DNA of 64,000 nucleotides from Lucifuga dentata (taxonomy: Eukaryota > Chordata > Actinopteri > Ophidiiformes > Bythitidae), in NCBI GenBank assembly GCA_014773175.1, contig VXCM01002782.1, positions 1-64,000 of the forward strand, written 5' to 3'. Shown piece by piece: positions 1 to 10,467 of the stretch. The notes below the pieces were generated by a model that did not search any database, was not told the origin of the DNA, and saw only the letters and a list, made by a program, of their open reading frames with translations. How positions within the stretch are numbered: position 1 is the first letter of the stretch; the number at the start of each line of letters is the position of its first letter. The position numbers and the translations under genes are program-made.

Positions 1-362
1 AAGTGATACACCCACCTTAAAAATCCATGTTTCTCCTGTTAATAGTTACACAGCCTTATGAAGTTACAGTCCTTTAAATTTTGCCATAAACACAGGTCTT
101 CTTTTGGGACTATATTCCCCAGTGGAGGCATACATTCACTCCACGCTTTTTATTGTGCTTAAACACTAAAATTGCGTAACTTGTAAAAAACCTGAATACA
201 TGTCTTGTTTGCGATGATGGATTACCTATCCCAAGAACATTTCAAGTATCANATTCACTGTTCCAGTAGTATGCTTTGGGAAATGATTGTCAGTAACGTT
301 ACGTGTATGAAAATTAAACACATTAAGCTCAAACATGCAAAATGGATGATATGGTCCCTTAA
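1..362 (+). mobile_element. F1 subfamily A copy, right part, cut by window start
   Basis: The window opens inside an F1 element: the interior blocks (GATACACCCACC, TATATTCCCCAGTGG, GATGGATTACCTATCCC) match the complete copy at 1661-2301 in the same order and it ends with the right TIR closing in CCCTTAA. An N at 252 replaces about 70 bp of interior present in other copies. Just past its end, 363-393 reads like a second, older F1 terminus (AACATGAAC...GGTCCTTTTAA), so this copy may have landed inside another F1 copy. It has no coding potential; the 62-codon frame at 205-393 is accidental. Confidence 0.85.
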
Positions 363-393
363 ACATGAACAATCACTGTTCTGGTCCTTTTAA

Positions 394-1660
394 ATCCACA
401 ATGATATAGTACAAGATCCTGAAAAATCCTAAATGCTCCAATGAATAGAACACCATGATGGACTGCATGGAAGAATCTGATGAAAGAGCCCATAAGAAAA
501 TCTGTCCATCAGTGCATCTTCTTCACCTTTATTACTGTCTCAGCAAGAATTATGATTTACATTTACTACCCAGATCACTTAATGACATGACATTTTTCTT
601 GCATCATAATTCCCTGTCAGATAATGCGTATTCTTGGATTCTCCTGGCTGGACTGGCCTTCTGCAGCCGGAGCCTCTGGGCTTTGGAGCGACCTCTCTGA
701 GGCATGAGTTGTTCGGTTCTAGAAAACTGTTGAAATTTAGGATCTATGGATGATTTAATTATATTCTCTTATTATTTTGTAATGAAAACTTCTCTAATCA
801 ACTTGTGGTTTTCCTGTTTAAAATGTAACTATGGGGTGGAAAAGCAGCTCTTCTTCATAGCTGCCTTTCACATCCTGATGATCCAGACTGTCTCCTCCTC
901 CTCCTCCTCACTTATGAGCACTGAATATCACAGCAAAGCAGTGACGCAGATGTTGATCTGATCCGTGACTACATTATCATGATTTCAGGCTGAGCCCTCA
1001 TAGGTACACATGATCATTGTCGGGCATAAATGTGTAAAGTGCAGATGCAAAGGCCATTTCATGCATGGACACACAGGAACTACTTTCATCTGAACCATCC
1101 CTTGTTTGATTCCCAAACGACACCGATTCCTCAGTGCTGATATAAAGTGCTGCCGTATGCATTATGACAAGTTCTCACCAATGCAATATGAAACTTTAAA
1201 AGCAAACAGCACATCATTTTATCCTTTAACATAAAAAAATATGGATATTCTAAGACACTGGTTCAGAAATAATCATCTCAGGGAACATTAGAATTAGACT
1301 AATCTGGTGGTATTTATCAAATACTCTAATCCACAATAACTACAAATTCTAAAGGGTATAGCAACAATTTAATGAGCACAAACTCCCTTATTGTAGCAGA
1401 AGCTTAGATTTTTTTTTAATCTGCATCAGCTTCTGGATCTGATTGATGAATCTGATTGATGAATATATAATTTGTATTGTCTGGAAATACATATTTGAAG
1501 AAGGATTAAGTATCTTATAGGCCAAATGACATATGAGCAATTGATCAATCACCTATTAGAAACAAAGAGGGGGATTCATTAAAAATAAAAATAAAAAAAT
1601 CACAATAATTACACCGCTCATTCATAAAGCTTTTCTCACTTTAATCAGTCCACTGGCATT
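394..1660. other. Unrecognised AT-rich non-coding stretch
   Basis: I see no gene or known repeat here. It contains a short (TCC)n tract at about 891-909. The 81- and 71-codon frames at 455-700 and 746-961 resemble nothing I know. Confidence 0.5.
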
Positions 1661-2301
1661 TTAAAGGACCATACCACCCATTTTGCATGTTTGAGCCTAA
1701 TATATTAAATTTTTCATACATGTTACGTTACTGACAATCATTTCCCAAAGGATAAAACCATATTTCAGTTTTCCTGATATTTTGTAAAATCTCTTAATCT
1801 TTCTAAATCAAATATTCAAGTGATACACCCACCTTAAAAATCAATGTTTCTCCTGCTAATAGTTATGCAAAATTATGAAGTCACGGTCATTCAAAATTTT
1901 TGATAAATGAGGTCTTCTTCTGGGACTATATTCCCTGGTGGAGACATACATTCACTCCAAGCTTTATATTCTGCTTAAATGCTAAAATTATGAAACTTCT
2001 AAAAAAATAAATAAATAAATAAATAAAAAACCTGAATACATGTCTTGTTGGTGGTGATGGATTACCTATCCCAAGAACGTTTCAAATATCAACAAGTTGA
2101 TTTTAATAGCAGAATGAAATGAAACCAATGGAGGTCTGGAAGGTAGGAAAAACATTTTTAATTCACCATTCCAGTAGTATGCTTTGGGAAATGACTGTTA
2201 GTAACGTTACGTGTATGAAAATTGAATATATTAGGCTCAAACATGTAAACATGTAAAAATGTTTAAAATAAAACATGTAAAATGGTGGTATGGCCCTTTA
2301 A
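1661..2301 (+). mobile_element. F1 subfamily A, near-complete copy
   Basis: Reference copy of the F1 family. It starts TTAAAGGACCATACCACCCA and ends with the inverted complement, GGTGGTATGGCCCTTTAA. The left TIR (about 89 bp, to TTTCCCAAAG) pairs with the right TIR. TTAA stands at both outer edges, consistent with a TTAA target as in piggyBac- or Kolobok-type transposons (inference). An (AAAT)n run at about 2006-2030 expands the interior. No reading frame of note, so it is non-autonomous. Confidence 0.88.
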
Positions 2302-2430
2302 GGCAGTGTTGTTTGTTTTAAGGTGTGTTACAGGTAAAAGCCAGTGGAGATCAGCCTGTTAATGAGCTGCTTCATATTCATGAGCCACGTTTTATCCTGC
2401 TTCGTGTTAAAGCCACATTGACTCATTAAT

Positions 2431-2526
2431 AGATGTTGTGTTTGCTGGGATGGATTAATTATCTGTAGTAAGTTTCAAGTCTGAACAAGTTGATTTTTTA
2501 ACAAGGTAGGAAAAGTGGCCCTTTAA
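2431..2526 (+). mobile_element. F1 fragment, right end only
   Basis: A degraded F1 right part: the block around TGGATTAATTATCTG, AAGTTTCAAGTC, AACAAGTTGATTTT and AGGTAGGAAAA is followed almost at once by a terminus CCCTTTAA. Most of the right TIR is deleted. Confidence 0.6.
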
Positions 2527-3152
2527 GCAGATTTTGAGATATTTCACTAATAAACTGATAAATAAAAACCACACAAATAACATGGAAAAACAACTTCCTG
2601 TTGTCTAAATGGAACCATTTCAGGATAAGTGTTCACATTAAATACGCTCTAATCAATAGACCTGCATCACATCATCACACTGCTGCATATATGTGTGTTA
2701 TTTTAATATATATATATTTTTATATATGCAATCACCTGAATTTGTCTAATTCCAGTAATCATCATAGACACCATAAAACCAAATGGCTCCACTTCATGCT
2801 GTGAATGTGTGGCCTGGTTAGCATCCTTAGCGTGTGCATGCTAAGTGAAAAACCTTTCGGGAGTCTGTCTCCTGCCCTGTGATTGTTATTTATGAGCAGA
2901 AACAAAACCTTCCTCTGATTAATGATTATTTAAAGAATTTGCTTGAATAGAAACAGCTCATTAGTATTAATCATGTTTGTGCTTACTCTCTGGTTTTTCT
3001 CTTAATTTTTCCCAGAATAACCTTCCATCCTGGCTTCACCATCAGCCCCAACATCTGGTCCCTGACAAGTGCTGTCTGTTTTATTCATGGCCACAGTCAG
3101 GGAAGAAAAACAGCCTGTTCAGAGCATGGGAACGTACGGAGCCCAGGTGGTG
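2527..3152. other. Unrecognised non-coding stretch
   Basis: Nothing recognised on either strand. It ends at a poly-A run that leads into the N at 3189. Confidence 0.5.
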
Positions 3153-3153
3153 A

Positions 3154-3188
<35 letters not shown>

Positions 3189-3201
3189 NGGGGGGGGGGG
3201 C
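3153..3201. other. Assembly gap in homopolymer
   Basis: A 36-base poly-A, a single N at 3189 and a run of G. The join probably hides the left end of the element that continues at 3201. Confidence 0.8.
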
Positions 3202-3545
3202 GGCTTATACACAAGAAATTCAAATCAGATCCCAGAGAAGGAAATTTCCAGGAGTGGAAATACTGCCCATGACCACTACCCATGGAAAATAGTTTAAAAC
3301 ATGCCTTAGAATAAGATATTTCCTGACTAAACATCTTATCCAGCACATTTTGCAGCAGCCAGTAAGCCATGATCCGTCAGTTACGGTAATCAGCTGCTGA
3401 AATAAATATCATGTTTACCGGTACGTGGATTATTTTCAGAAAATCACAGGAATACTACGACAATACCCAGAAAAACAGGTAATTTGCTAAACAAATAAAC
3501 TGATGGAACAACATCAGGGAGTCGGCTTACATATGAGTTTATACA
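3201..3545 (+). mobile_element. Element G1, copy 1 (left end missing)
   Basis: About 340 bp nearly identical to 13370-13705: shared blocks include GGCTTATACAC, CCCAGAGAAGGAAATTTCC, ACTACCCATGGAAAATAG and GGAACAACATCAG. A GTCGGCTTATAC-like block occurs near both ends of the repeat, suggesting a DNA element. Superfamily not assigned. The left end is lost at the N at 3189. Confidence 0.65.
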
Positions 3546-3756
3546 ATACATCATATCCTGGGGTCATGACTTTGTAATGCTTGGGATCAACTTAATTATA
3601 AACATAAAGACACCATGGGGTAGCAAGCCACATCTACAATTTGATTGCACACTTGTTCTAAACATTACAGTAACACTTTGAAACAGCTGGAGGCTGGTGG
3701 AAGCGATTGTGTGTGAGTGTGTTAAAGACATTACAGATTAATTGCCAACTGGGTTG

Positions 3757-3966
3757 TAGAGGTGAATGAGCAGCACCTGCCCCTCATTATCACCATTGAG
3801 GTGTCCTTGAGCAAGGCACTAACCCCAAATGCTCAGTGACCAGCATCTGTGGTGTACTGGGCAGCTTCCAGGTGTGAGAGTGTGTGTGTGTGTGTGTGCG
3901 AGCAGGGCGTTCCTGAAAAAGAGTATTTGATGCTCAGTGAACTAACCCTGAATAAATAAAGGTTTA
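3757..3966 (+). mobile_element. tRNA-derived SINE S1, 3' part
   Basis: 5'-truncated copy of the SINE seen full-length at 57070-57376. Shared blocks: GAGGTGTCCTTGAGCAAGG, ACTGGGCAGCTTCCAGGTG, an internal (TG)n, then GAAAAAGAGTATTTGATGC and a tail GAATAAATAAAGG. The head carrying the pol III boxes is missing. Confidence 0.75.
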
Positions 3967-4098
3967 AAAAACATTGCAAACATTTATGTTTGCAATGTTT
4001 TATTTATATTTATTTATTTATTTATACTTCGGAGTGTGTTAATTTTCAAAAATAACATGCAGCATTTCAGATTTAAATGGACATGTAAACACCCTATT

Positions 4099-4176
4099 CA
4101 TATATATAGATATCTATCTATAGATAGATATATCTATATATATAGATATATATATCTATATATATATACATATTTT
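4099..4176. repeat. Self-complementary (TATCTA)n/(TA)n tract
   Basis: Alternating TATC, TAGA and TATA units that can fold back on themselves in several registers. A low-complexity, cruciform-prone tract with no gene. Confidence 0.8.
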
Positions 4177-4329
4177 ATTTTATGTTATTCAATAATCACA
4201 CAATTAAAAATGACAAAATCAAGGAAAGGTTCTGATAATAAAGTTATTTCTTACCAGTAACTTCCAGTATGCCTCTGCATGTAATTTTGGGGTCCCATTA
4301 CTCAAAAATGCTACAGTAAAAATTATTCA

Positions 4330-4394
4330 TAATGTGTGTGTGTGTGCGTGCATGCATGCGTGCGTGCGTGTGTGTGTGTGTGTGTGTGTGTGTT
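4330..4394. repeat. Compound (TG)n microsatellite
   Basis: Dinucleotide TG repeat interrupted by CATG and CGTG units. Reading frames through it are low complexity. Confidence 0.9.
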
Positions 4395-4605
4395 ATAGTA
4401 ATGGAAAAGCTGAATCCAGCCATACCAATTTTGTAAACTCCCTATGGAAATTGAAAGTTTTAGAGCACATTGAAGATGAGACAACAGGCTATTTATATGT
4501 CTGTTTAAAACTGAAAATGTCATTTGTTTTTTTAAATTAGCATACTGTTACAACCCATAAATGATTGCAATTAAACCAGAATGTTTTAACATTTTATTGT
4601 TGGTT

Positions 4606-4626
4606 ATGATAATAATAATAATAATA
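4606..4626. repeat. (AAT)n microsatellite
   Basis: Six to seven ATA/AAT units in otherwise unrecognised sequence. Confidence 0.8.
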
Positions 4627-4910
4627 CAATCGCTTCTAACATCCTCCGGCTGCTTCATAGCGGTTAGCAAAAAGCTCAGAATAAGTGCACAATCAATTTG
4701 TCGGTGCGGCTAACTATCCTACAGTCTCTTTATGTTTCTAATTAAGTCGTTCCCACTCATTAATAACTTGTGGCCATGCTTTAAGTATCTGATGACCATG
4801 ATTTAATTATCTCATTCCCATGGATTAGTAATTTGTGGCCACACTTTTTTTTTCTTTAGAAATGGCCCCTCCCAGACTCCGTAGGAATCTGTGGAAATAG
4901 AAATTAATTT

Positions 4911-5194
4911 TTTTTCACCTTTATTTATCCAGGGTTATTTCACTGAGCATTGAATGCTGTTTTACAGGAATGCCCTGCTCACACACTCACACACACACAC
5001 GCACATATTCATACCTGGAAGCTGCCCAGTACAACCACAGTCGTCTCTGCTGCCACTTAACAACTCCACTGCAGCATTTGGGGGTTAGGTGCCTTGCTCA
5101 AGTGCACCTCAGTGGTGATAATGAGGAAGGGACAGGCATTGTGGAGCTAGAACCCTGCGAGGAGATGATCTCGGTGTCGGTTACCTCAACCGTT
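4911..5194 (-). mobile_element. tRNA-derived SINE S1, inverted copy
   Basis: Reverse complement of the S1 family: CCTTTATTTATCCAGGGTTA (tail), a (CA)n, TGGAAGCTGCCCAGTAC, GCCTTGCTCAAGTGCACCTC. On the minus strand the head retains a B-box-like GGTTCTAGCTCC (at about 5143-5154), the internal pol III promoter motif of tRNA-derived SINEs. Together with 3757-3966 it forms an inverted pair about 1 kb apart. Confidence 0.75.
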
Positions 5195-6174
5195 CAACAT
5201 GGGGATCATTTGAATTGCTCATTATATCCTGTGAGAACTTTATTTTCCTGGAGTAGAGAATTAGCAGCTTCGTATCATTGTTGCACTCCATCATGCAGCA
5301 GTTACTGGGTGATGCTTCGGCTGAGATGAACCTCAGTAAGCATTTTGATGAAGTAATTGAGTTTAAAGGTGAGAGTAGCTTTTCGGAGAGAAGGACACGG
5401 GAGCCAGCTTTTCCCCCAGCTTTGAATCCTTGCCTTCTGATTAATGTTGGGTACGAGCACAGAGCATAAACAGATCCATTCACTCCGGTAAAAGTTAGCT
5501 GTCAAAAAACAAAACGCGTTTAATAAAGACCCAGTCGTGGAGGTGGATAAACACAAAAATGTCCTTTGTCATTAAAGGGACTACATTAGCAGAATGTTAA
5601 TTCTTTCAGAATCTATTCAGAGATCGATACAAAGGCCAAAAGGTCAGTGGAATTAGTTTGCGCACTTCAAGCTGCTTCATTCCTCAGAGGGATATAAATG
5701 TAAAGAATCCATGCAGGTTATCTAACTTTGTCAATTGCTATTTAATTAGAAGAAATGCCCTCTTATACTTTTATCAATATCTGGTGAGATAGTGGGATCC
5801 ATATTTGATGAACAATGCACAGACACTGCTGCAAATTAGTTCTCACCTTGAATGAATTATATTTTATGCTGTAATGTAAATGTAAAGCTTAATGACTCCA
5901 GCAAAATCTGTAGGAAGTTTGCAATCATTAAGACATTTAAGTATGGGATACTCAGACAACTGCTGCACAACTTCTGGCATCATTTAAGAATCATAGCGAG
6001 GTCTTATGAATGATTCATGATGCTTGATCAAGATATTATAGTTAGAATATGATTTTTTTTTATATCTGAAGGTCATTCTCATAATTATTACTGATACTGT
6101 ATAGATTAATGATTCTTTAACGTGTTTCTTTAGAATGTCTTGCGCTTACAAGAGGCAATGGAGAACAGAAGTTG
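5195..6174. other. Unrecognised non-coding stretch
   Basis: No gene or repeat recognised. Frames of 84-100 codons on the minus strand around 5181-5556 resemble no protein family known to me. Confidence 0.5.
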
Positions 6175-6453
6175 TTAAAGGAACATACCACCCATCTACC
6201 TCTACAAGTTGATTTTAATAGCATACTGGAATGAACTGAAACCAATGGCAGTCTGGAAGGCAGGAAANACAAGTTGATTTTAATAGCATACTGGAATGAA
6301 CTGAAACCAATGGCAGTCTGGAAGGCAGGAAAAACATTCTTAAATTTACCGCTAAAGTAGTATAGTTTTGGAAATGGTTGTCACTAAAGTAACATGTATA
6401 TGGATTGTATATATTGGGCTCAAACATGCATGATCGCTGGTTTGATCCTTTAA
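6175..6453 (+). mobile_element. F1 subfamily B, internally deleted copy with assembly duplication
   Basis: Starts TTAAAGGAACATACCACCCA, then jumps to the interior block CTACAAGTTGATTTTAATAG and ends with the B-type right TIR (GGGCTCAAACATGC...CCTTTAA). A 64-bp segment (6204-6267) recurs exactly after the N at 6268, so the true copy is about 65 bp shorter than shown. Confidence 0.8.
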
Positions 6454-7110
6454 TGGTATGTGTAAATGAGGTCAGAATGTGTTTGTGTGTAAAATGGACA
6501 AGAAACGAGTGTAAGCGATATTTTTGTTCACGTTTATAAAACCCTTACTGAGCTCTTTTAAACATTTTTCAGTGTCAAAGCTTCACAGGGAAACTCCATT
6601 CAGGCCATGAATTCAAATTAATTATGTTAAACTCAGAGCAGGTCCTGAAAAGTGACAAGAGCACAAACTCCTCTTTTTAAAATCTACCAAAGTACCAAGA
6701 GAAGCAAGTTCTAACATTAAATGTCACACAGATTTACAGCCTGGAGCTGCTGCTCTGAATGGAAGACTGAATTTCTGCATTTGTGCGATGTTTGTCTGAA
6801 GTTTCACATCCAGATGAGCTTCGTGAGGAATGAGAGCTATTAGTTCCGGCTCAGCAAATTCACTCAAGAAAATGATCATCCGTAGAGCGTGACTGACTCA
6901 TTTATATGTCACAAACCAAATCTCTGTGTGTGCTTTGTGTCAAACTTAGATGGAAAACTACAACTGTGACATTTTCAGTCTTACACCAAGTTTAAATATG
7001 CGGCCCCCCATATGGCATCGTAACCTCAAATTATGAATTTGTTCTAATTATTTGATTATTTGTTCACTTGTTTAAGCTAAATAAAGGCCTTTTTTTTTTG
7101 TTCACTTTTT
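6454..7110. other. Unrecognised non-coding stretch
   Basis: No gene or repeat recognised. Confidence 0.5.
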
Positions 7111-7207
7111 TTAAAAGACAATACCACCCACTTTGCATGTTTGAGCTTAATATATTCAATTTTCATAACCTTACTGACAATCATTTCCCAAAGCATACTA
7201 CTGGAAT
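7111..7207 (-). mobile_element. F1 subfamily A, single TIR
   Basis: Solo terminal repeat, TTAAAAGACAATACCACCCA to CCCAAAGCATACTACTGG. The last block is specific to the right end of F1, so this is the right end of a minus-strand copy whose remainder is missing. Confidence 0.7.
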
Positions 7208-7301
7208 GCAGCCTCTGCATCCAGCTGTTTTGGCTGTAACTACGTCATATTTTCCACATGCCCACTGTCGTGTCTGCAACCGCATTAAGCATAAACCAGC
7301 C

Positions 7302-7804
7302 TTAAAGGACCATAACATTTTATGTTACATTACTGACATCATTTCTCAAAGGATAAAACCGTATTTCAGCTTTCCTGATATTTTGCAAAATCTCATAATC
7401 TTTCAAAATCAAGNCAAAGGATAAAACCGTATTTCAGCTTTCCTGATATTTTGCAAAATCTCATAATCTTTCAAAATCAAGTATTCAGGTGATACATCCA
7501 CCTTAAAAATCCATGTTTCTCCTGCTAATAGTTACGCAGCCTTATGAAGTCATAGTCCTTTAAATTTTTCCATAAACACAGGTCTTCTTTNGGTGATGAT
7601 GGATTACCTACCCCAAGAACGTTTCAAGTATCAACAAGTTGATTTTAATAGCGTATCAGAATGAACTGAAACCAGTGGAGGTCTGGAAGGTAGGAAATAC
7701 CGTTCCAGTAGTATGCTTTGGGAAATGATTGTCAGTAATGCTATGCGTATAAAAATTGAATATATTAGGCTCAAATATGCAAAATGGGTGGTATGGTCCT
7801 TTAA
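7302..7804 (+). mobile_element. F1 subfamily A copy with two assembly gaps
   Basis: Begins TTAAAGGACCATAACA (left TIR shortened) and ends GGTGGTATGGTCCTTTAA. The N at 7414 is flanked by a 67-bp direct repeat (7347-7413), an unmerged contig overlap. The N at 7591 hides about 120 bp of interior present in other copies. Confidence 0.85.
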
Positions 7805-8239
7805 ATGCTATGTGTGCTTATAGTCTTGGATGTGTTTGAATCCAATCATGCCAGTTTTATCAATCTTATGGAAATTTCAGTTTTTAGAACCCATCAAATA
7901 TGAGACCATCGGCAATTTGTCTGTTCAAAACTGAAATTCTGGTTTTATTAAATATGTCAGCAGAATTTGTTGCCAGTCATTGTTGTTTTGTTTTGTTTTT
8001 TTTGTTTTTTGTTTGTAATTCTTTATTATTCAGACCTGTGCTGAAGATGCATCCAGTCATTTTAACCACACGATCAATCAGACAAAATCAAATCTACCAT
8101 AGCTAATCAGAGTCATTTTACACCTTGCTGCTGTTTTTAGTCTGTCCATGTGTTTGATGAAACTATGGATGCGACTATATTAAGATGTGGTGTCAGTGTG
8201 TCCAGTCAGCTGTGGCAGATCTGTCCAATTCAGAAACAG
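7805..8239. other. Unrecognised non-coding stretch
   Basis: AT-rich with a T/G-rich tract near 7983-8013. Nothing identifiable. Confidence 0.5.
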
Positions 8240-8367
8240 ATAGGAAAAACAATTCTAATATTTACCGCTCCAGTAGTATATTTAGGGAAATTAAATGGTA
8301 GTATAACTTGCATAAGGATTATCTTTATTAGGCCAAAACATGCAAAATCACCAGTATGTTCCTTTAA
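8240..8367 (+). mobile_element. F1 subfamily B, right-end fragment
   Basis: Carries AGGAAAAACAATTCTAA, TTTACCGCTCCAGTAGTAT and the TIR ending AAAATCACCAGTATGTTCC then TTTAA. About 128 bp of the right end only. Confidence 0.75.
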
Positions 8368-8387
8368 ATTGTGCCAAAATAACATGC

Positions 8388-8429
<42 letters not shown>
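8388..8429. repeat. (AAT)n microsatellite
   Basis: About 14 ATA/AAT units directly beyond an F1 end. The 106-codon frame across it is an artefact (poly-Asn). Confidence 0.9.
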
Positions 8430-8432
<3 letters not shown>

Positions 8433-8919
8433 TGACTGCTGTTAACAATCATAGCAAATATGAACCCTAACAGACAAAATGTAACCTAATAGTAAAAGCT
8501 AAAGCTGCGGTTGTAAGAGTCTTTATGTTTAAATGGAATTCTGTCTCCATAATGCAGGAAAGGCAGATTCATAAAAGCAAAAGGCTGACACACTGCTCTT
8601 ACATTAGCTGTATTGGTGAAGTTGAAAAGCCTGCAGAGGAGGACTGCAGAGTGTCCAGGATATAAAAAGGCCAAATGTTCTGTTCTGCTCCAACCTAAAA
8701 CCGTCATGTCAAACTGTTAAAAGCCATAAATTCTACACCAACTCTATAATTTTGTTTTTTTAAAAGAAGCTTTCATTCATTGCACTGACATCCATTTTTA
8801 CTTGATCATTTGCGAATCGTGTCCACTTCAGTGAATGTCAGATGGCTCTAAAGTACAGTGCAGACAGTAATTTAGCATCATTTAGCATCATTTTTGGCAA
8901 ATGTGTGAGATTTGACATT
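8430..8919. other. Unrecognised non-coding stretch
   Basis: No gene or repeat recognised apart from the duplicated word TTTAGCATCA near 8873-8890. Confidence 0.45.
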
Positions 8920-9241
8920 TCCCAGAATATACTAGTTTAGCAGTAAATTTCAGAATGTTTTTTCTACCTTCCAGGCTGCCCTTGGCTGCAGTTCATTCCA
9001 GTATGCTATTAAAATCCACTTGTAGAGACTTGAAACATGCTTGTGATATGTAATTCATCACAGAGAACAAGATGTCTATTAGGTTTTTTTGTCAAAGTAA
9101 ATTTATTTAACCGATCCAGCACAGAGCTGCACAGAAGACGACGTATGTCTCCACCAGGAAATATAGTAGAGAAATTATTGTGAAATTAAAATGATCGTGT
9201 CTTCTACAACTAGGCATAAGTGTTAGAAGGTGAAACATTGA

Positions 9242-10283
9242 TTTTTTTTTTTTTTTTTTTTTACCAAGTTTTTATTCTTTTCTTTCATACATTGAACATG
9301 GACAATAAATGTTTGAAATCATTACTTCACAGAGAAAACAATAACAACAAACAAACCAGAGAAAATAATAATCCTACAGATTAAAAAAACAAATGCAGTT
9401 GCACCATTACCATTATGATGATTATCATCGTTATTAAGACCCTTTTACACTGAACGCAATTTTAAGTGCGAATAAATCGTGTGGCAGTTAAAAACTACAT
9501 CAGTTAATGACAATATACACATACAAGGTGAAATTTCACATCGCGAAAATGCGGAAGTTATTTTATTCGCTCCAAGGTCGATTTTTTTCCTTCTTTCACC
9601 TGCAGCAAAAGAGAGGATCAGCCAATCAAAACCATCTCAGCACAGTTTTATTATAGACACAGCCTGTGCTTTATGGCCGGCTTAACTCTATAACCCTTAC
9701 CTCCCAATTTCATCATTCCCTACTCTTTTCCCTTCCTTAACGACCATGGAAAAACCTCTCCTATATCCCTGCATTTCATACATATACAGCACATAAACAT
9801 AAACATTCACAGTGTTCATTGTAAAATATGATTCCTTCCTTTTTGAACAGAGTCCAAAGCATTTTCCCAGGCCCTAACATTTCCTTGACTACATTTATTA
9901 GTTTTGGCAGCTGCTAATTTCATAATTATAATATTCAGCAAATTATTATAGCACAGATTTATTGGGAGTAAATGAGGGGTCTCGCCATCTTTCAGCATTG
10001 TTTTTTTAGCTGCTGTGCATCCAGCAAGCCAGAGTTTTCTCTGATTACTTGTAATCTCGGGGAAGAGTCGTCACCGAGAAGCTTTACATTTGGAGAGCAA
10101 GGTAATATTGGGCATCAAGTATTAAAGAAAGCTGGTTTGTGACCAGTTGCCAAAATTCTTGAACTGCAGGACAATTCCACATTATATGCATGTACGTTCC
10201 TACTTCATTCAGATTATGTGTTTCTAATAATTTCATTAAATGTCTTTTCTGTGGTGTAATATAAAATCTACGTATAAATTTAG
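9242..10283 (-). pseudogene. L1-like LINE ORF2 C-terminal fragment plus 3' UTR
   Basis: A 5'-truncated non-LTR retrotransposon on the minus strand. Its poly-A tail is the T run at 9242-9262. The coding remnant lies at about 9816-10283. Reading on the minus strand, a block with YITPQKRH and HIMWNCPAVQEFWQLV (10110-10265) is followed after a frameshift by RKLWLAGCTAAKK (near 10010-10050) and a tryptophan-containing tail (about 9850). These match the region after the reverse transcriptase in vertebrate L1-clade ORF2, which normally follows an endonuclease and RT of over 900 residues, all missing here. Frameshifts and stops make it non-functional. The insertion lies in an F1-B element, with ATTGA repeated at 9237-9241 and 10284-10288. 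The 3' UTR contains a further foreign-looking piece at 9438-9690. L1-clade assignment is family knowledge, not a search result. Confidence 0.75.
9438..9690 (+). mobile_element. Possible inverted-repeat element end (H1 family), partial
   Basis: Starts CCCTTTTACACTGAACGC and GTGCGAATAAA. The reverse complement of the right end of 37400-37986 reads GGCCGTTACACACCAAGAGC then ATGCGAATAAA, a plausible shared terminus. The opposite end is not clear here. Confidence 0.35.
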
Positions 10284-10467
10284 ATTGAATTTTAAGGTGC
10301 GTATCATCCAAACATTTGATTTTGAAATATTAGGGAATCTGAAAAAAATGACAGGAAAATGAAAATTAAAATCCAATTTTATGTTTTGGAAATTAGTTGT
10401 AACGTAACATCTATGCAGGTTGTATGTATTGGGCTCAAACATGCACAATCGCAGGTATGGTCCTTTA

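Larger units (their letters stand above)
8920..10467 (-). mobile_element. F1 subfamily B copy split by an L1-like LINE
   Basis: 8938-9241 holds the right two thirds of a minus-strand F1-B (CTACCTTCCAGGCTGCC, TTCATTCCAGTATGCTATTA, GTATGTCTCCACCAGGAAAT, GAAGGTGAAACATTGA). The element resumes at about 10284 (ATTGAATTTTAAGGTGCGTA) and runs to TGTATTGGGCTCAAACATGC and GGTATGGTCCTTTA. The join point in intact copies (AAACATTGAATTTTAA) shows that 9242-10283 is an insertion, with ATTGA at both edges. Confidence 0.8.

Noticed and set aside
6204..6332. Local tandem duplications as real biology
   Set aside because: All eight have uniform 63-67 bp length and are separated by a single N, which points to assembly.
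7068..7424. 118-codon frame
   Set aside because: Lies across F1 terminal repeats and the N at 7414; the family has no conserved frame.
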